64,000 nt of DNA from Beta vulgaris subsp. vulgaris (lineage: Eukaryota > Streptophyta > Magnoliopsida > Caryophyllales > Amaranthaceae): assembly GCF_026745355.1 (NCBI RefSeq), contig NC_079207.1:31595408-31659407 (forward strand), given 5' to 3'. The first letter of the stretch is position 1. Every line of letters starts with the position of its first letter. The translations under genes were made by a program, and so were the position numbers. The notes beneath the pieces are model-generated. The model saw only the letters and a list, made by a program, of their open reading frames with translations, was not told the origin of the DNA and made no database searches. Of the stretch, positions 1 through 11,290 are shown piece after piece.

Positions 1-1374
1 AATGTCATACATACAAAGCTAAACAAAAACACAAACACAAATCCACACTATAAATAAATTTTTAATAAAAATTCCAACTAATCCACAAGCAAACCACACA
101 AAATCGATGATTATTTCACAACTAAATAAAAGCTATAAAAAAGCTAATTAAGAACTAACCCACAACTACATCACAATCAAATCACAACTAATACCACAAT
201 CAAATCACAAATAATTATCTAATGTAACATAATAATTCCAAGTAAGCAACTATCCTACACCATAAGCAAGGGGAGCAACACTAATGGGGGAGAACTAGAC
301 TATAACTAGGATAAAGAGAAAAGGAATGAAAAATGAGCAAGAGTTAGAGGAATGTGTTGCCCAACAATGAAGAAATTCCTTAAAGCCTTGCAAAATCTAG
401 TTCCTTGAGCCTAGAAATTGATGTTCTTCTACCCTTGAAGCTTCCTTGAGTGCTAATGGAGGAGAGAGAAAGTTTAGGTTTAAGGGTTTTTTAAAGATGG
501 GGGTTTAGTGAGTTAAAGAGTGAAATTTATTGGGGGTTTTGTAGAAAATATGGTGATTGTATGGTTTAAATAAGTGGATTTGGTGGGAAAATGAAGATTT
601 GAGAAGTTGAAGGAGAAGGGTTTGAGGGTTTGTGAGTGGGAGATGAGTGGGAGAGTGAAGGAGATGAGTTGAGAAGTGAAGGAAAATGAAAGGGTGGGGA
701 AGAAAGAAAGGGGGGCGTGTTTTTTTTCCTGCTGGCGTGCATAGCCCGTGCGGGATGGGTACTAAAATCAGGGTGGGTACGCCCGTCTTGTACCCCTGGC
801 GGGCGTCTTAATTCTTGAAGTGAGGCATTAAGCCCCAAAGCTCTACCCGTGGGGGGGGGGGGGGGGGGCGAGTACACCGAGGAACTTACGGGAGCTCGGG
901 TGGGATCCTATTTTCCTTGGCTTAGACAAATTGTCCACCAGTTTGGACCCACACGGGCTTCTTTTCTTGGGCGGGTTTCAAATTGGGCTCGGACGAGCTC
1001 CAGGCGCCTTATCTATTTCTTTCGTTTTCTTCCTTTGCCTCTCCTTCTTCTTCCCCTTTTTTAGACTTACAACAATATAAACAAGAGTTAGTTAGTAATA
1101 TTATAAATTACTAAAAATATAAAAAATAAAATAAAATAAAAAAAGAAGTAATGAAGAGGAGGGGGTAGGAAATTTGGGTTGCCTCCCAAAAAGCGCTTCT
1201 TTTTAAGGTCTTTATCTTGACCATGATGGAATGTGTGCTTCAAGTGGTCGGAGGGGGAGTAAAATCCCCAAGTATGATAGTAGAGATTGCTCTAACAAAG
1301 GAATCACCATAGTATTTCTTCAATCGGTCCATTAACCTTGAATTGGCTTTGGCTTGGACAAGATGGTGACCTAG
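1..1374. other. Gene-free AT-rich region, probably 3' noncoding part of the adjacent retrotransposon remnant
   Basis: No credible gene is seen. A run of 18 G lies at 851-868, and 1180-1200 has the phrase GGTTGCCTCCCAAAAAGCGC. A very similar phrase sits at about 15592 next to the integrase of the larger Athila-like element, so this stretch is best read as sequence downstream of that kind of pol gene (minus strand). ORFs over the G run are low-complexity artefacts. Confidence 0.5.
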
Positions 1375-3033
1375 CTATAAGGAAAGACTTCCTGCAACTT
1401 CATAAGGACCACTCCATCTTGATTTAAGCTTTCCGGGGAAGAGCTTCAATCGTGAGTTGTAAAGGAGGACTTGGTCACCAACATGGAACTCCTTCTTCAC
1501 AATGTGTTTGTCATGCCAATCTTTGCTCCGAGCTTTGTATATACTTACACTATCATAGACATCCAGGCAGAGCTCTTCAAGCTCATTAAGATCAAGGTTT
1601 TCACCCGTGCTCTTCAAATCAAAGTTAAGGGCCTCAATTGCCTAATGAGTCTTGTGCTCAAGCTCTACCGGAAGGTGATAAGACTTCCCATACACCAACT
1701 TGTATGGAGTGGTGCCAATGGGAGTCTTGAAGGCGGTTCAATATGCACATAGGGAATCATCAAGCTTGAGTTACAAATCCTTTCTATTCCTATCCATGGT
1801 CTTCTCTAGGATCAACTTGATCTCTCTATTTGAAACTTCGGCTTGCCCACTTGTTTGAGGATAGTAAGAAAGAACAACCTTATAGTGAACTCCATACTTA
1901 GCTAAGAGAGATTAGAATGATTTCTTATCTAAATGAGAATCCCATCACTTTTAATGGCCTTGGGCACGCCAAATGGAAAGATGGTTTCTTGAATAACTTA
2001 TTCCCTACCTTTGAATCCTTGCTGGGGCTTACAAGACATTCAACCCATTTTGAGACATAATTCACCCCAAGAAGAATGTAGAGATTGCCACAAGAGGAAG
2101 GAAAGGGTCCCATCCAATCAATTGCCCACACATGAAATACTTCAAGATCTTGGAATGAATTTTGAGACATTTCATCCCTCTTCAAAATGTTCCTGGTTCT
2201 TTGACAATGATCACAAGTTTTAACAAAAGGCTATGAGTCCTTGAAGAGAGTAGCCCAAGTCAAACCACTTTGAAGAACCTTTGCGGGAGTCTTGTTTGAT
2301 CCCATGTGCCCTCCACAAGGGGAAGAATGACTTTCATATCTTCATTAGGAACACACCTTCTATAAGCCATTGGAGCACCTTTTTAAAGCAAGGGCATCCC
2401 ATATATAGTACCTTCAATCATGCTTAAGCTTGCGCCTTTGTTGTGGTGTAAATTCGAGGGGAATAGCACCACAAGCTAGGAAATTTACAATGTTGGTGAA
2501 CCAAGGGAGGTCCTTGATCTCAATAGCATACAAGGCATCAACATGAATATCTTCATTAATGGGAGCATCATCCATGCAAAGCTCCATAGGCTCCAAGCTA
2601 CAGAGGTGGTCCGCAACCACATTCTCAGATTCTTTCTTGTCTCTGACCTTTATGTCAAATTCTTGGAGGAGCAAGATCCATCGAATCAACCTCGGTTTAG
2701 CTTTTTTCTTATACATCAAGTACTTGAGTGCTAAATGATCGATGTACACAATAGTCGTAGAGCCAACAAGGTATGATCTAAACTAGTCAAAGGCATACAC
2801 TACCGCCAATAACTCCTTCTCGGTTGTAGTGCAGTTGTGTTGTGCATCATTGATAGTCTTGCTAGAATAGTATATGACATGAGTCTTCCCCTTTTTCTTT
2901 TGACCAAGGACCGCTCCAATAGCATTATCACTTGTATAACACATGATCTCAAAGGAAAGTGTCAAATCCGGTGGTTGGACGATTCGAGCGGAGGTGAGAG
3001 CTTCTTTGATCCTACAAAAGTCATCTAGTTGTG
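1375..3033 (-). pseudogene. Athila-like Ty3/gypsy pol remnant (RNase H and integrase)
   Basis: Fragments of one decayed polyprotein read on the minus strand. From high to low coordinates: the end of RT and start of RNase H (2783-2965, with GAVLGQKKKGKTHVIYYSSK); the rest of RNase H (2414-2749, with [19 protein letters not shown] and [13 protein letters not shown]); the integrase core (1925-2185, [12 protein letters not shown] then NYVSKWVE); and the integrase C-terminal part (1375-1617, [20 protein letters not shown]). Frameshifts and stops separate the pieces, and everything upstream of late RT (gag, protease, most of RT) is missing. The motif set fits Athila-like Ty3/gypsy elements and resembles the larger copy at 15592-34257. 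The 5' break at about 3033 is abrupt and abuts an unrelated LTR fragment. Confidence 0.85.
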
Positions 3034-3503
3034 AAGTTTAGTTCAATAAGAGTTACCTGCAAGTTTATTATATTATTATTTATTCCTGTTTGTTATGTAG
3101 TAATATCATGTTAGGATTATTTCTTTATTTATTATGTAGTACTCAGCTTTGCTGAGTACGTGCTTTTGTTTGTATATGTTGATCATGGCTATGCCTTATT
3201 AATATTGTGATGACCCATTTTGGTGAGCACTCTCTAGGGATCAATAGTGCATTGACCATCTACAAGTTTGAAGATGATGCATCATTGGGTTCGGGATTGG
3301 AGAGCTTGTGTAGTATATTTATCATACATTAAGTTTATACTTTTCGAAGTTGGTTTTGGTTTTAAGTTTGACTTTGACTTTATTGGTTTGACTTTTGTAT
3401 TTGACTTTGTAGTTGACTAAGTTTTATTTATAAAGTTATTTTATTATGTTTTTGCTGCAAAATTCTGAATTAGCCGATACGTTATCACACGGGCGATAAT
3501 CGA
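3034..3503 (+). repeat. Fragment of a Tekay-like LTR
   Basis: This segment is nearly collinear with 50930-51397, inside the 3' LTR of the chromovirus at 44337-51465. Shared phrases include GAGTTACCTGCAAG versus AATAGTTACCTGCAAG at the start, a shared TTATGTAGTAATATCATG, and TTATCACACGGGCGATAAT at the end. The last roughly 70 bp of the LTR and its terminal CA are absent. It is an old truncated LTR piece joined directly to the Athila-like remnant. Confidence 0.85.
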
Positions 3504-4097
3504 GCTCCTACTTATTCGTTGTGTTTAAATTAGTTTTTGAAACATTATTTTGAGGTTTCAAGGTTTCAAGATTTTAAATACTTTATTTTATTTTGGTTCG
3601 TATTAATTTTTTTTTTTTTATTTTGTTCGGAAATTTCGATTTTCGTAACTTTATTTTCATTTTTTGGTTTCTCTTCTAAATTCGAAAATAATAAATTATA
3701 TATGTATTATTCATTATTTTAAGACTTCTACTTTATTTTGTTTACTTTATTATTTTGTGAGAGATGGGTAGTATAGGATGGGAATATATGATAGAAATAT
3801 GGGAAATTCCCATTGGTAACCTTGCGTTTTTTCGTTTTTCCATTGGTGACCTTGTATTTTTTAAAATCTCAAGAATAACTTAAAAATGTGATTAGCTTCA
3901 CAAACGTGACTTTAATGAGTTGTTAGGCGTTAATTGTCGCTTAATGTATGTTATTTGCTTAACCATGTTTACCATATTCCCTTTTCCTCTAAAATCATAT
4001 CTTAAGCTTCCCTCCCTCTTTGAAAACCCTAATCTCTATAAAAACCCTCCTTGCTTGCCCCCATTCACATTCTTCCTTCTTCTTTGATATACTGACA
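3504..4097. other. Gene-free AT-rich spacer and left end region of the MULE
   Basis: T-rich sequence without a gene. At about 3808-3860 a short motif is repeated (CCCATTGGTAACCTTG, then CCATTGGTGACCTTG). This may be near the left terminus of the Mutator-like element, but no matching inverted terminus was found at the other side. Confidence 0.35.
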
Positions 4098-4471
4098 ATG
4101 GCACAAGTCTCATCTTCATCCTTATCATCAACTGCTGCTAGGCTCATCCATGGAGGTCAAGCTTCGGTGAAAATCAGAAACTGCAGCAAGTGTCAGCCAA
4201 TGAAGTATTGCATCATCAAAATTTCAGGATCCCAAAACAACCCGGGGAGGCACTAATGTAAGTGCTATGAATGTGTGAGTTTTCCCAAGTTAGTGAAGAT
4301 GATATTAAGTTGTTTGATGCTCAACAAAATGGTGAAGCAAGCGACACAAGGGTCTGAGACATCTTTGAGTTGAAATCTATTGTTAGTGGGTTGGAGAAGA
4401 GTTTTTATGTTGTAATTAAGTTGACAGTGGTGATGTACATTGTCTTCTTAATTTGTGTGATTCTTAAGTGA
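4098..4471 (+). pseudogene. GRF-type zinc-finger protein, broken
   Basis: From the ATG at 4098 the frame gives MAQVSSSSLSSTAARLIHGG, then a cysteine pair (CSKC) and the signature NNPGRH. GRF zinc fingers carry a CxC pair followed by NPGRRF. An in-frame TAA follows the H, then more cysteines (CKCYEC). After a frameshift the reading continues as ELKSIVSGLEKSFYVVIKLT and a hydrophobic C-terminal helix (VVMYIVFLICVIL) ending in TGA at 4469-4471. Small GRF proteins of this layout, with a zinc finger and a C-terminal membrane segment, commonly lie beside plant MULE transposases. This copy is convergent with the transposase on the other strand. The stop and frameshift make it a pseudogene. Confidence 0.7.
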
Positions 4472-5955
4472 AATTAAACAGTGGGTTGTATTTGAATTTT
4501 GAATGGAATAAAAGTAGTGTTCTTTTAACTGGGTTGTAACTGTATTTCGAGTGACATTCTTCAAAATTAAATCATAAATACTAAACATTCAAGTGACATT
4601 CTTCCAAATTCTTCAAATTGCAATATGTTTCCCATTAAATAACATGTCTCCCACAATACAATTGAGTTTTGAAATAGATGACATTTAATAATCTGCCAAA
4701 AAAAGGAAACTCAAAAACTTTCACGAAAAAGGGCAATGTACAGTTGCCAAATAATGGACCCAGTAGCCCATAATAGAGTTGACTTTAATTAACCTAATTT
4801 AAGCCTAATTCTTCTTCTTCTTAGTTGTTGGTCCTTTGTTTTTGGTGCCTGCCTTTCTCTTAGTCTTCCCAGCAGCACTTGTACTTGCAACATCAACTTC
4901 CATCAATTTCTTCTGCTTCTTTGTTGGTGCTCTCTGACAAGTTAGCTTGTTGTGGCCAAAATCACCACAGTTTCTACACCTCATTGAGATACTCCTTTTT
5001 CCTTTCCTCTGTTCTTCTTCACCTCTTCTTCTATTCCTCACAGGCCATTGTTCCCTGTCAAGAATGGATTTGATTCAATTTGTGTATGCCATTTTGTACC
5101 TCTTCACAAACTATCATTCATGTACAAATTTGTGTGGGTCAAGTCCAGCCATCAAAATGGCTCTCATTCCATGCCTGCATGGGATGCCATTTACCTACCA
5201 AGCATTGCACACACATGTATGATTGGTCAAGCTAACATGGAGAGTTGATTTCTCACCAACAATTTCATACTCTCCCTGGCTTGACAAATGGGTCCTACAA
5301 CCCCTTGACTCCACACAAAGAGCTTGCACCCTCTTCACAATATTAGGACATATATCTATCCTCTCCCATTTCTCACAATTTTCCCTTTTGTGGCCACTCT
5401 GACCATTGTGACTCTTTTGATTCCTGAAATTATCACCAAATGCACCAGTTAGTTAGTATAACTTAGCAATTGTAATAGTATTAAGTATAACTTAACAATT
5501 GTAATAGTATTAACCAACTTAATTACTTGAGTTTGATGTTGATTACCTTAAGCAATGTTAAGACAGGCCTGCACCTGTCAATTCCCAAAGTGGAGTTGAA
5601 AGACTCTACAAAATTAGTCTTATTCACATCTGACTTAATGGATGTATCAAACTGATGTTTGATCCATCTCTTTTTCTCTCCAAGCTTTGCCAGCCAAATC
5701 CTAGCAGCAGGCTTGGCCTTCTCAATTTGCTGCATAGCCTTTTTGAATGTGCATTCAGATGTGGCACCAACAGCAAGCCAAAAAAAGTTGCCACATCTTA
5801 GGGCCTGAAAAATCCCTTTTCCAGTTGACACTCAAGTGCTTGGTGCAATATCTTCTCCCAACTTCTGATCATAATTCCCTACATGCTTTATCTGTGGCCT
5901 GCACAAGTTAGATAATGTTATATAATGTTACTACTAATAATTTTCATAAAAAATA

Positions 5956-7967
5956 GGAATTTTTGTTCAAAAGCACCTAAACTTTTCACGTTTTTAGAAA
6001 CTCTCACCTTAATGAATTTTTTTTATAAATTTCCACCAACCATCACTAGTAGAATAAATGCTATTTGCTGCGGTGATATTGCTGCGGTTTTACCTATTGC
6101 TGCGGTTTTACCAACCATCACTAGTAGAAAAAATAGAAATTAGCAATATTGCTGCGGTTCCCGCCCAAAACCGCAGCAATATTGTCTAACAGACACTTTT
6201 TAAAAATAATGTGGGGCCCTGAACAACAAATATTGCTGCGGTTTCCACGTAGGACCGCAGCAATATATTAAAAAAATATTTTTTTAACTATATTGCTGCG
6301 GTCCTGCGTGGCTACCGCAGCAATATATGCTGAACTAACCAAAAAATAAACGGGCGCCTGTTGAAATTATAAAACACAACATTAGGGTTTTTCTTTCACT
6401 CCTGTCAAGAGAGGCGCCTCTCTCTCCTCTCTCTCTCATCCTCTCTCTCTCCTCTCTTCCAGTCGTTCGTTTTCCCTCACCTTCTCTCTCCTCTTAGCCT
6501 TCGTTTTCTCTCACCCTCCCTCCTCACTCACCGTCGCCACCCTCGCTCGACACAACAAAGCCTCACTCAATCGTCGTTCGTCGAGATGCGGGATGCGGAG
6601 GGTTGATGCGAGAGATCTTCACTCAAACTTGTTGATGCGAGAATTCGTGGTGGTGGTTTTCTCGAGCCGCTTTCGTTCTCCTCTTCGCCGGTCGATCGTT
6701 CTCCTCTTCGCCGGTGGTCGATCGTTCGTCTCTGGTAGCCTCCAACAGGTATGTAATTTTACGTATACGTTGATGATGATTACGATTATGAGAAATCAAT
6801 TGATTAGGTTATTAGTTTTTGTTGCGTGTTGTTGATTACGATTTGTTGTGTTTTATTTTCAGATCTAGTTGCGTTGATTACGATTTGTCGAGTGCTGAAG
6901 AGGTTTTCGTTGGGTTGATTCATTTTGTTCTTCGTGGGTTCACCTGGTGAAGATGAAGACTCGCTCGTGCACTCGTCGTTCTAATTCGTTGTTCCTCAAA
7001 AATCTCCAGATTCTTTTTTCTGCATTTTTTATTTTTTGAGATTCAATATAGTATAGGTTCTGATTTTTGGTTATTTTTGTAATATTTTTTTTTTGAATCT
7101 CTTTTCTTATGTGTTGTATTTTTTGTGTATTTTTTTTGTTTTTGAATTTTGTGTATCTCTTCTGTTTTTTAGTATTTTTCTTTTGATGTTAGTTTCGAAC
7201 TTATGTCTTTATTATTTGAGAAATTTTAATTTGTTGTGTTTATTTTTTTCCATTATTTTTATTTTTCAAATTTGATGACAAAATGCAAAAAAAAAAAAAA
7301 ATTTTTTTTTGCCTGTAGTAGTACATATTGCTGCGGTTTTCGCCTAAAAACCGCAGCAATATGCTTTACAAAAATCTGATATAAATTAAATATATTGCTG
7401 CGGTTTGACCTAAAAACCGCAGCAATATTTGCAGATATTGCTGCGGTTTAAAACCGCAGCAATATTATTAATACCTATTGCTGCGCCCTTAATTGCTGCG
7501 CGCCCAAATCCGCAGCAATACGGCACTTTTTAACCGCAGCAAGTAGCATTTATTCTACTAGTGCATTTCCAATTTTATTAAAAACTCCCACCACTTAACG
7601 ATTTGTGTTAAATTCCGTTAACAAAACCTTTAAGTAGACCTCATATATGCATTTTATTATTAATTTACGCTGAAATCCAAGTCAATTTCATCAATTTAAG
7701 GGCAAAATCTCAACAATTTTGGAGCAAGTTTGGAACGAACTATAACTATGTGGAAAGACTTGCAACTATTTCAAGTTCGATTTTGTTAACAAAATGTTTA
7801 TGAGGGACCCATTTAACGATTTTGTTAATGGAATTTAACAAAAATCGTTAAGTGGTGGGAGTTTTTAATAAAATGGAAAATGGTAGGTGGAAATTTATAA
7901 AAAAAATTCATTAAGGTGGGAGTTTCTAAAAACGTGAAAAGTCTAGGTGGTAAGATGCGATTTATCC
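5956..7967. mobile_element. Long-TIR Mutator-type MITE, containing a CACTA MITE
   Basis: A 9-bp direct repeat TAAAAAATA flanks it (5947-5955 and 7968-7976). The ends are inverted repeats beginning GGAATTTTTG on the left and, reverse-complemented, GGATAAATCG on the right. They then agree closely over about 180 bp (AACTCCCACCACTTAACGAT and its complement at about 7850). Without the CACTA insertion the element is about 490 bp and mostly two arms. The 9-bp duplication fits Mutator-type transposition. It lies in an intron of the MULE transposase. No gene of its own is seen. Confidence 0.85.
6044..7563. mobile_element. Non-autonomous CACTA element, TTGCTGCGG subterminal-repeat family
   Basis: It begins CACTAGTAGAATAAATGC and ends with the inverted copy GCATTTATTCTACTAGTG, flanked by the 3-bp duplication CAT (6041-6043 and 7564-7566). 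Both are hallmarks of CACTA elements. Subterminal regions carry many copies of ATTGCTGCGGTTTT in both orientations, likely transposase-binding sites. The interior (6380-7300) has a TATAAAAC box, a CT-rich leader, a short run of codons and an apparent GT donor (about 6749), as in a captured gene 5' region, but no transposase. The left terminus is duplicated: a second CCAACCATCACTAGTAGAA starts at 6111. Confidence 0.93.
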
Positions 7968-10028
7968 TAAAAAATAACCACAAAAGCAATTAATGAAATT
8001 GTGTACTTACCTTGTGTCTATCAGATATTATGCACCAATTATTGCCTCTGTCACTTTGTTGCCAGACATTCTTCAAATGGTAAATAAAGAAGCTCTAACC
8101 TTGTTCATCCTTTGCAGACACTATTCCCCAAGCCACTGGAAACATTTCATTGTTTCCATCCAAAGCCACAGTAGACAATAATACCCCACCATAATTACCC
8201 GTCAAAAATGTACCATCAATCCTTATTAAGCTTCTACAACCACCAAACAGACCATCCAAAGCAGCCTTGAAACATGTGAAGATGCTACTAATGCCTAATG
8301 GACTCTCTAGGTGTGATTCAGGGTTCCAAGCACAGCTTGCAGCAGAGTTAGGGTTAGTGGCCTTTATAACTTCACGGTAGTTAGGTAAGTGAGAGTATGA
8401 TACATCATGGCCACCATGAAGTTCCTTTAAGGCCATATTATTCATCCTGTAAAGTGTACTTTTGCTCATCTGGACTCCATACCTAGTCCAAAGTAGCTCA
8501 TTAAGAGCCTTACCCGGAATGTCATTGTTGGCTCTTATGTCTTCCAACAACACTCTACAAGCCCACTTAGCTAACACCATGGAGTTTGTTGTTTCCAAGC
8601 CCAAACATGTGTGCTCAAACCCTTGAATGGACTTAATGGCCCATGTTACCCCATCTGGAAGCTTTAAAGCATGTAATCTCCAAGGGCAATCCTCTTCACT
8701 ACACCTCACTGTGTATACCCAATTACTTACCTTTTCAACAACAATAGTGAACCCACATTGTATACATTAATCCCTTACCACATCCCTCAAATGCTTCTTG
8801 TCAATATACAATCATCCTCCCATATAGGTCCCTCAAAAGGATCAAATCTATCATGTATCATTGCCAACATATCATCTTCAGGTGGACCCTCAAAGTCATC
8901 CTCTTCACCCTCTAAGTCACTTTCATTTTTAAGACTACCTACTGTTTCATCAGTTTCCCCTGAATTGGAAGGGTTGTAAACATTATCATCATTACTCTCA
9001 TTACTTAAATAAATATCCCTAGCAACACTAGACCTGTCACCACCCACAGCAATACTGGAGTTCTCACCACCCACAGAAGCAGGTTTCAACAATCCTTTCC
9101 TCCTAACAATAGACTTTGGTATCCTTTTTTTAATAAATGGTGATGCTCTCCCTAACAATGATGGTTCAGGTTGTGCATTATGTGGGAATGTTGGTTCACT
9201 AGGTTGTGCATTTTGTGGGAATGTCGCTTCACTAGGTTGTTGTACTACAAGGTCAAATGTAGGGACAACTGGTTAATTAGGTTGCACTTCAGTGATATGA
9301 CCTCTGTCAATTTGACTTAATCTTATGACAACATGTTGGGAGAATTGAGTCTCAGGTATATGATCTAGGATAATAGGTTGGTGAAAGGATCCTCTACCTT
9401 TTTCCCTGCCTTTCCCTTTCCCTCTATGCCTAGAACTCCCTCTTCCCCTTCCTACATATTCCTCAACAGGAGTTACTTGTATATTATCCCAATATGAAAG
9501 ATTGTCCACAATATTATCATGTATATTCTCCAAACTTTGTGAATTACTTGGGTCAAATATTTGTGATTCTGGTGGATCAGTTTCTTGTGATGGAATGACC
9601 ATAGCTTCTTCCACATTTGCTAATAGTCTAGGACTTCTTCTTGGAGGAGATATAAGTGGTTTTGGAGGTCGTTTTAATGGTCTTGGAGGAGATATAACTG
9701 GTTCAGATTGTTGAGTTTGAGTCTCATTATGAGTGACTTATGGTTGTGCTTGTGATTGTGACTCTCTAAGTGTTTTGCAGCTTTGAACACTTTGTATATT
9801 AAATCCCTTGCTCCTAAGTCCTCAAACATTTTCTAGTAAACTTTTGTCATCGGTCAATTCTACATGTTTCATCTTGTATACGTAGAGGAATTGAGGGTTT
9901 GTGGGTACTTTGCTGTTATCTTTCTCTGCATTGTCCAAGTAGTCAATAATGCAATCAATCAAATAAACCTTATCAATGTCCTTTATAACTACATCAGTAT
10001 CCATCCCTAGATACTGAAACCTTAGCAC

Positions 10029-10582
10029 AATATTGACCGTGACTGGTATTCTTCACCCTAAACACAAACAAAAAGAGCAAGAAGATGTACCAATATTAAA
10101 ACACATTCTAAAATCAGTAATTCGCAAAATTCACCAATTCAAAATTCTAAAGCAATGGAAATCGTATTCACACATTTGCAATATTCACCAATTTCAGAAA
10201 TTCAGTCACAACTCAAAAAGGAAGAACTACAAAAACGCAAATAACGAAATTCAGAGAGTAAGAAAACTTACAAAAATGCAAGAAAACCATTCAAATTCGA
10301 ACACAACCTTTTCTGCAACCCTTCTTCCACTCTACTGAAATGTTTGCAGTAAATTGTTGGTAGCGAATTGTCCAAAAAAAAAAATTACCAAAATTTGTGA
10401 GAAGAAGAGTAGTATAGACGAAGAAGAAGAGTAGCAAAGTTGATCAGTTCTAAGGAAAGAGAAAAGTGAAAAAAGGAAGTTGAGGAGGTGGAGTAAATGT
10501 TTGGGGTTAAAGGTTCCTCATAAATTCATTAAACCATGGTGAAGCAAACCGATAGTTCTAAATGTTTGGGGTGTGTGCAGTT
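10029..10582. other. Gene-free region upstream of the MULE transposase
   Basis: AT-rich and A-rich sequence with no recognisable gene, probably the 5' flank of the MULE transposase (minus strand). It contains an A11 run near 10374 and short purine-rich tracts at 10395-10500. No clear terminal repeat was found. Confidence 0.4.
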
Positions 10583-10612
10583 GGGGGGGGGGGGCTTCTT
10601 TATTTTCTTGTT

Positions 10613-11290
10613 GGGGACTGCATGATTGAATTACCCTGGTTGATGCATAATTCTTCGAATAGACTGCATGATTTATTCAACCTCCGATAGAACACCTTGC
10701 TTTTCAGATGAGAAAAGATCCATCGGTTTTCTAGTAGCAGTAAATGCCACACTAGTAGAATCATCATTTGGTGCCCTATGTTGCATCGGGGGCCGATTCA
10801 TCCTACTTTTCCACTCACTAGAGTTCGAAGAGCCCCAGCCACGACCTCCTTCAAGGCGTTTTTTCTTCCAGCCTGACCCGCCTGGGTGTCCCCATGGTGA
10901 CTGTGACTCACTCTCATTTCCACGATTAGCCTTTGGAGAGTCCCAATCATAACCCAAATTGGGTTTTTCTTGTTGGGGACAGCCAAAGCATAAGTAAGAA
11001 AGTGCTGGTGACTGGAATATGGACAAGGCCTCTGAAGGGAAAATCGGCAGTTGGGATTCCAAAGCATTAGATTTCCCCTGGCTGATTCGACTTGTCAGGA
11101 CCCCCATGATCATCAGCACTTTGTGCAGATTTCTTCAAGGTTGAGTCAATTGGTTGTCCCCAGAAAGCTTGAGATTTTCCCTCTGATCTTTTGGAATCAC
11201 AACTGCCGACGTCACCTTCAGAGGCCTTGTCCATATTCCAGTCACCAGCGCTTTCTTGCTTATGCTTTGGCTGTCCCCAACAAGAAAAAC
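10613..11290 (-). pseudogene. NRPE1: NRPE1-like C-terminal fragments, left arm plus spacer
   Basis: The minus strand at 10960-10613 reads DWDSPKANRGNESESQSPWG, then GGRGWGSSNSSEWKSR and FTATRKPMDLFSSEKQGVLS, then a TAA (where the other arm has TCA) and IMQSIRRIMHQ. WG/GW motifs in a Ser/Gly/Asp/Lys-rich stretch, followed by a (T)ATRxRxDLF...E(D)Q...VL block and RRIMH, resemble the WG-repeat tail and DeCL domain at the C-terminus of NRPE1, the largest subunit of RNA polymerase V. The WG repeats of that protein bind ARGONAUTE4. A second piece, read on minus from 11290 through the spacer, gives CWGQPKHKQESAGDW and SEGKSQAFWGQP, more WG repeats. It is a fragment with stops, not a gene. The family call is from memory of the motif pattern. 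KTF1/SPT5-like proteins also have WG repeats but lack the ATRKR block. Confidence 0.55.

Larger units (their letters stand above)
4805..10028 (-). pseudogene. MuDR-type MULE transposase, interrupted and decayed
   Basis: Read on the minus strand. The N-terminal segment is at 9822-10028, followed by a low-complexity acidic and Arg/Gly region (9273-9614 and 8787-9158, including an RGRGSSRHRGKGKGREKGRG patch). The conserved MuDR DNA-binding and catalytic start is at 8095-8709 (CSEEDCPWRLHA; RIDGTFLTGNYGG; VALDGNNEMFPVAWGIV). A further piece with WCIISDRHK ends at a GTAAGT donor near 8007. After the intron the protein resumes at about 5905-5523 (FKKAMQQIEKAKPAA; ESFNSTLG). It ends with a SWIM-type finger (about 5270-5130, CVCNAW then GIPCRHGMRAI) and a CCHC zinc knuckle (about 4985-4930, CRNCGDFGHNKLTC). 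The DDE transposase of this family cuts and pastes the element. Stops and frameshifts break it. The MITE at 5956-7967 sits inside the intron, so it need not have killed the gene by itself. Confidence 0.8.
3790..10560 (-). mobile_element. Decayed Mutator-like element (MULE), boundaries approximate
   Basis: A minus-strand MuDR-type transposase spans 10028-4805, and a plus-strand GRF zinc-finger gene lies at its left side. I could not find terminal inverted repeats or a 9-bp target duplication, so it may be a non-TIR MULE or have lost its ends. The coordinates are estimates from coding content. It has received a nested MITE (5956-7967), which contains a CACTA MITE. Confidence 0.6.

Noticed and set aside
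566..1064. Reading frames over the G run at 851-868 on both strands
   Set aside because: Proline or glycine runs from a homopolymer. No conserved content, and the start on plus is a GTG inside the run.
8787..9614. Separate acidic or Arg/Gly-rich genes
   Set aside because: They lie in order with the MULE transposase and fit its variable region between the N-terminal and DNA-binding parts.
3790..10560. Inverted termini for the autonomous-type MULE
   Set aside because: The repeated CCATTGGT..CCTTG word at the left end has no complement at the right end, so borders were left approximate.
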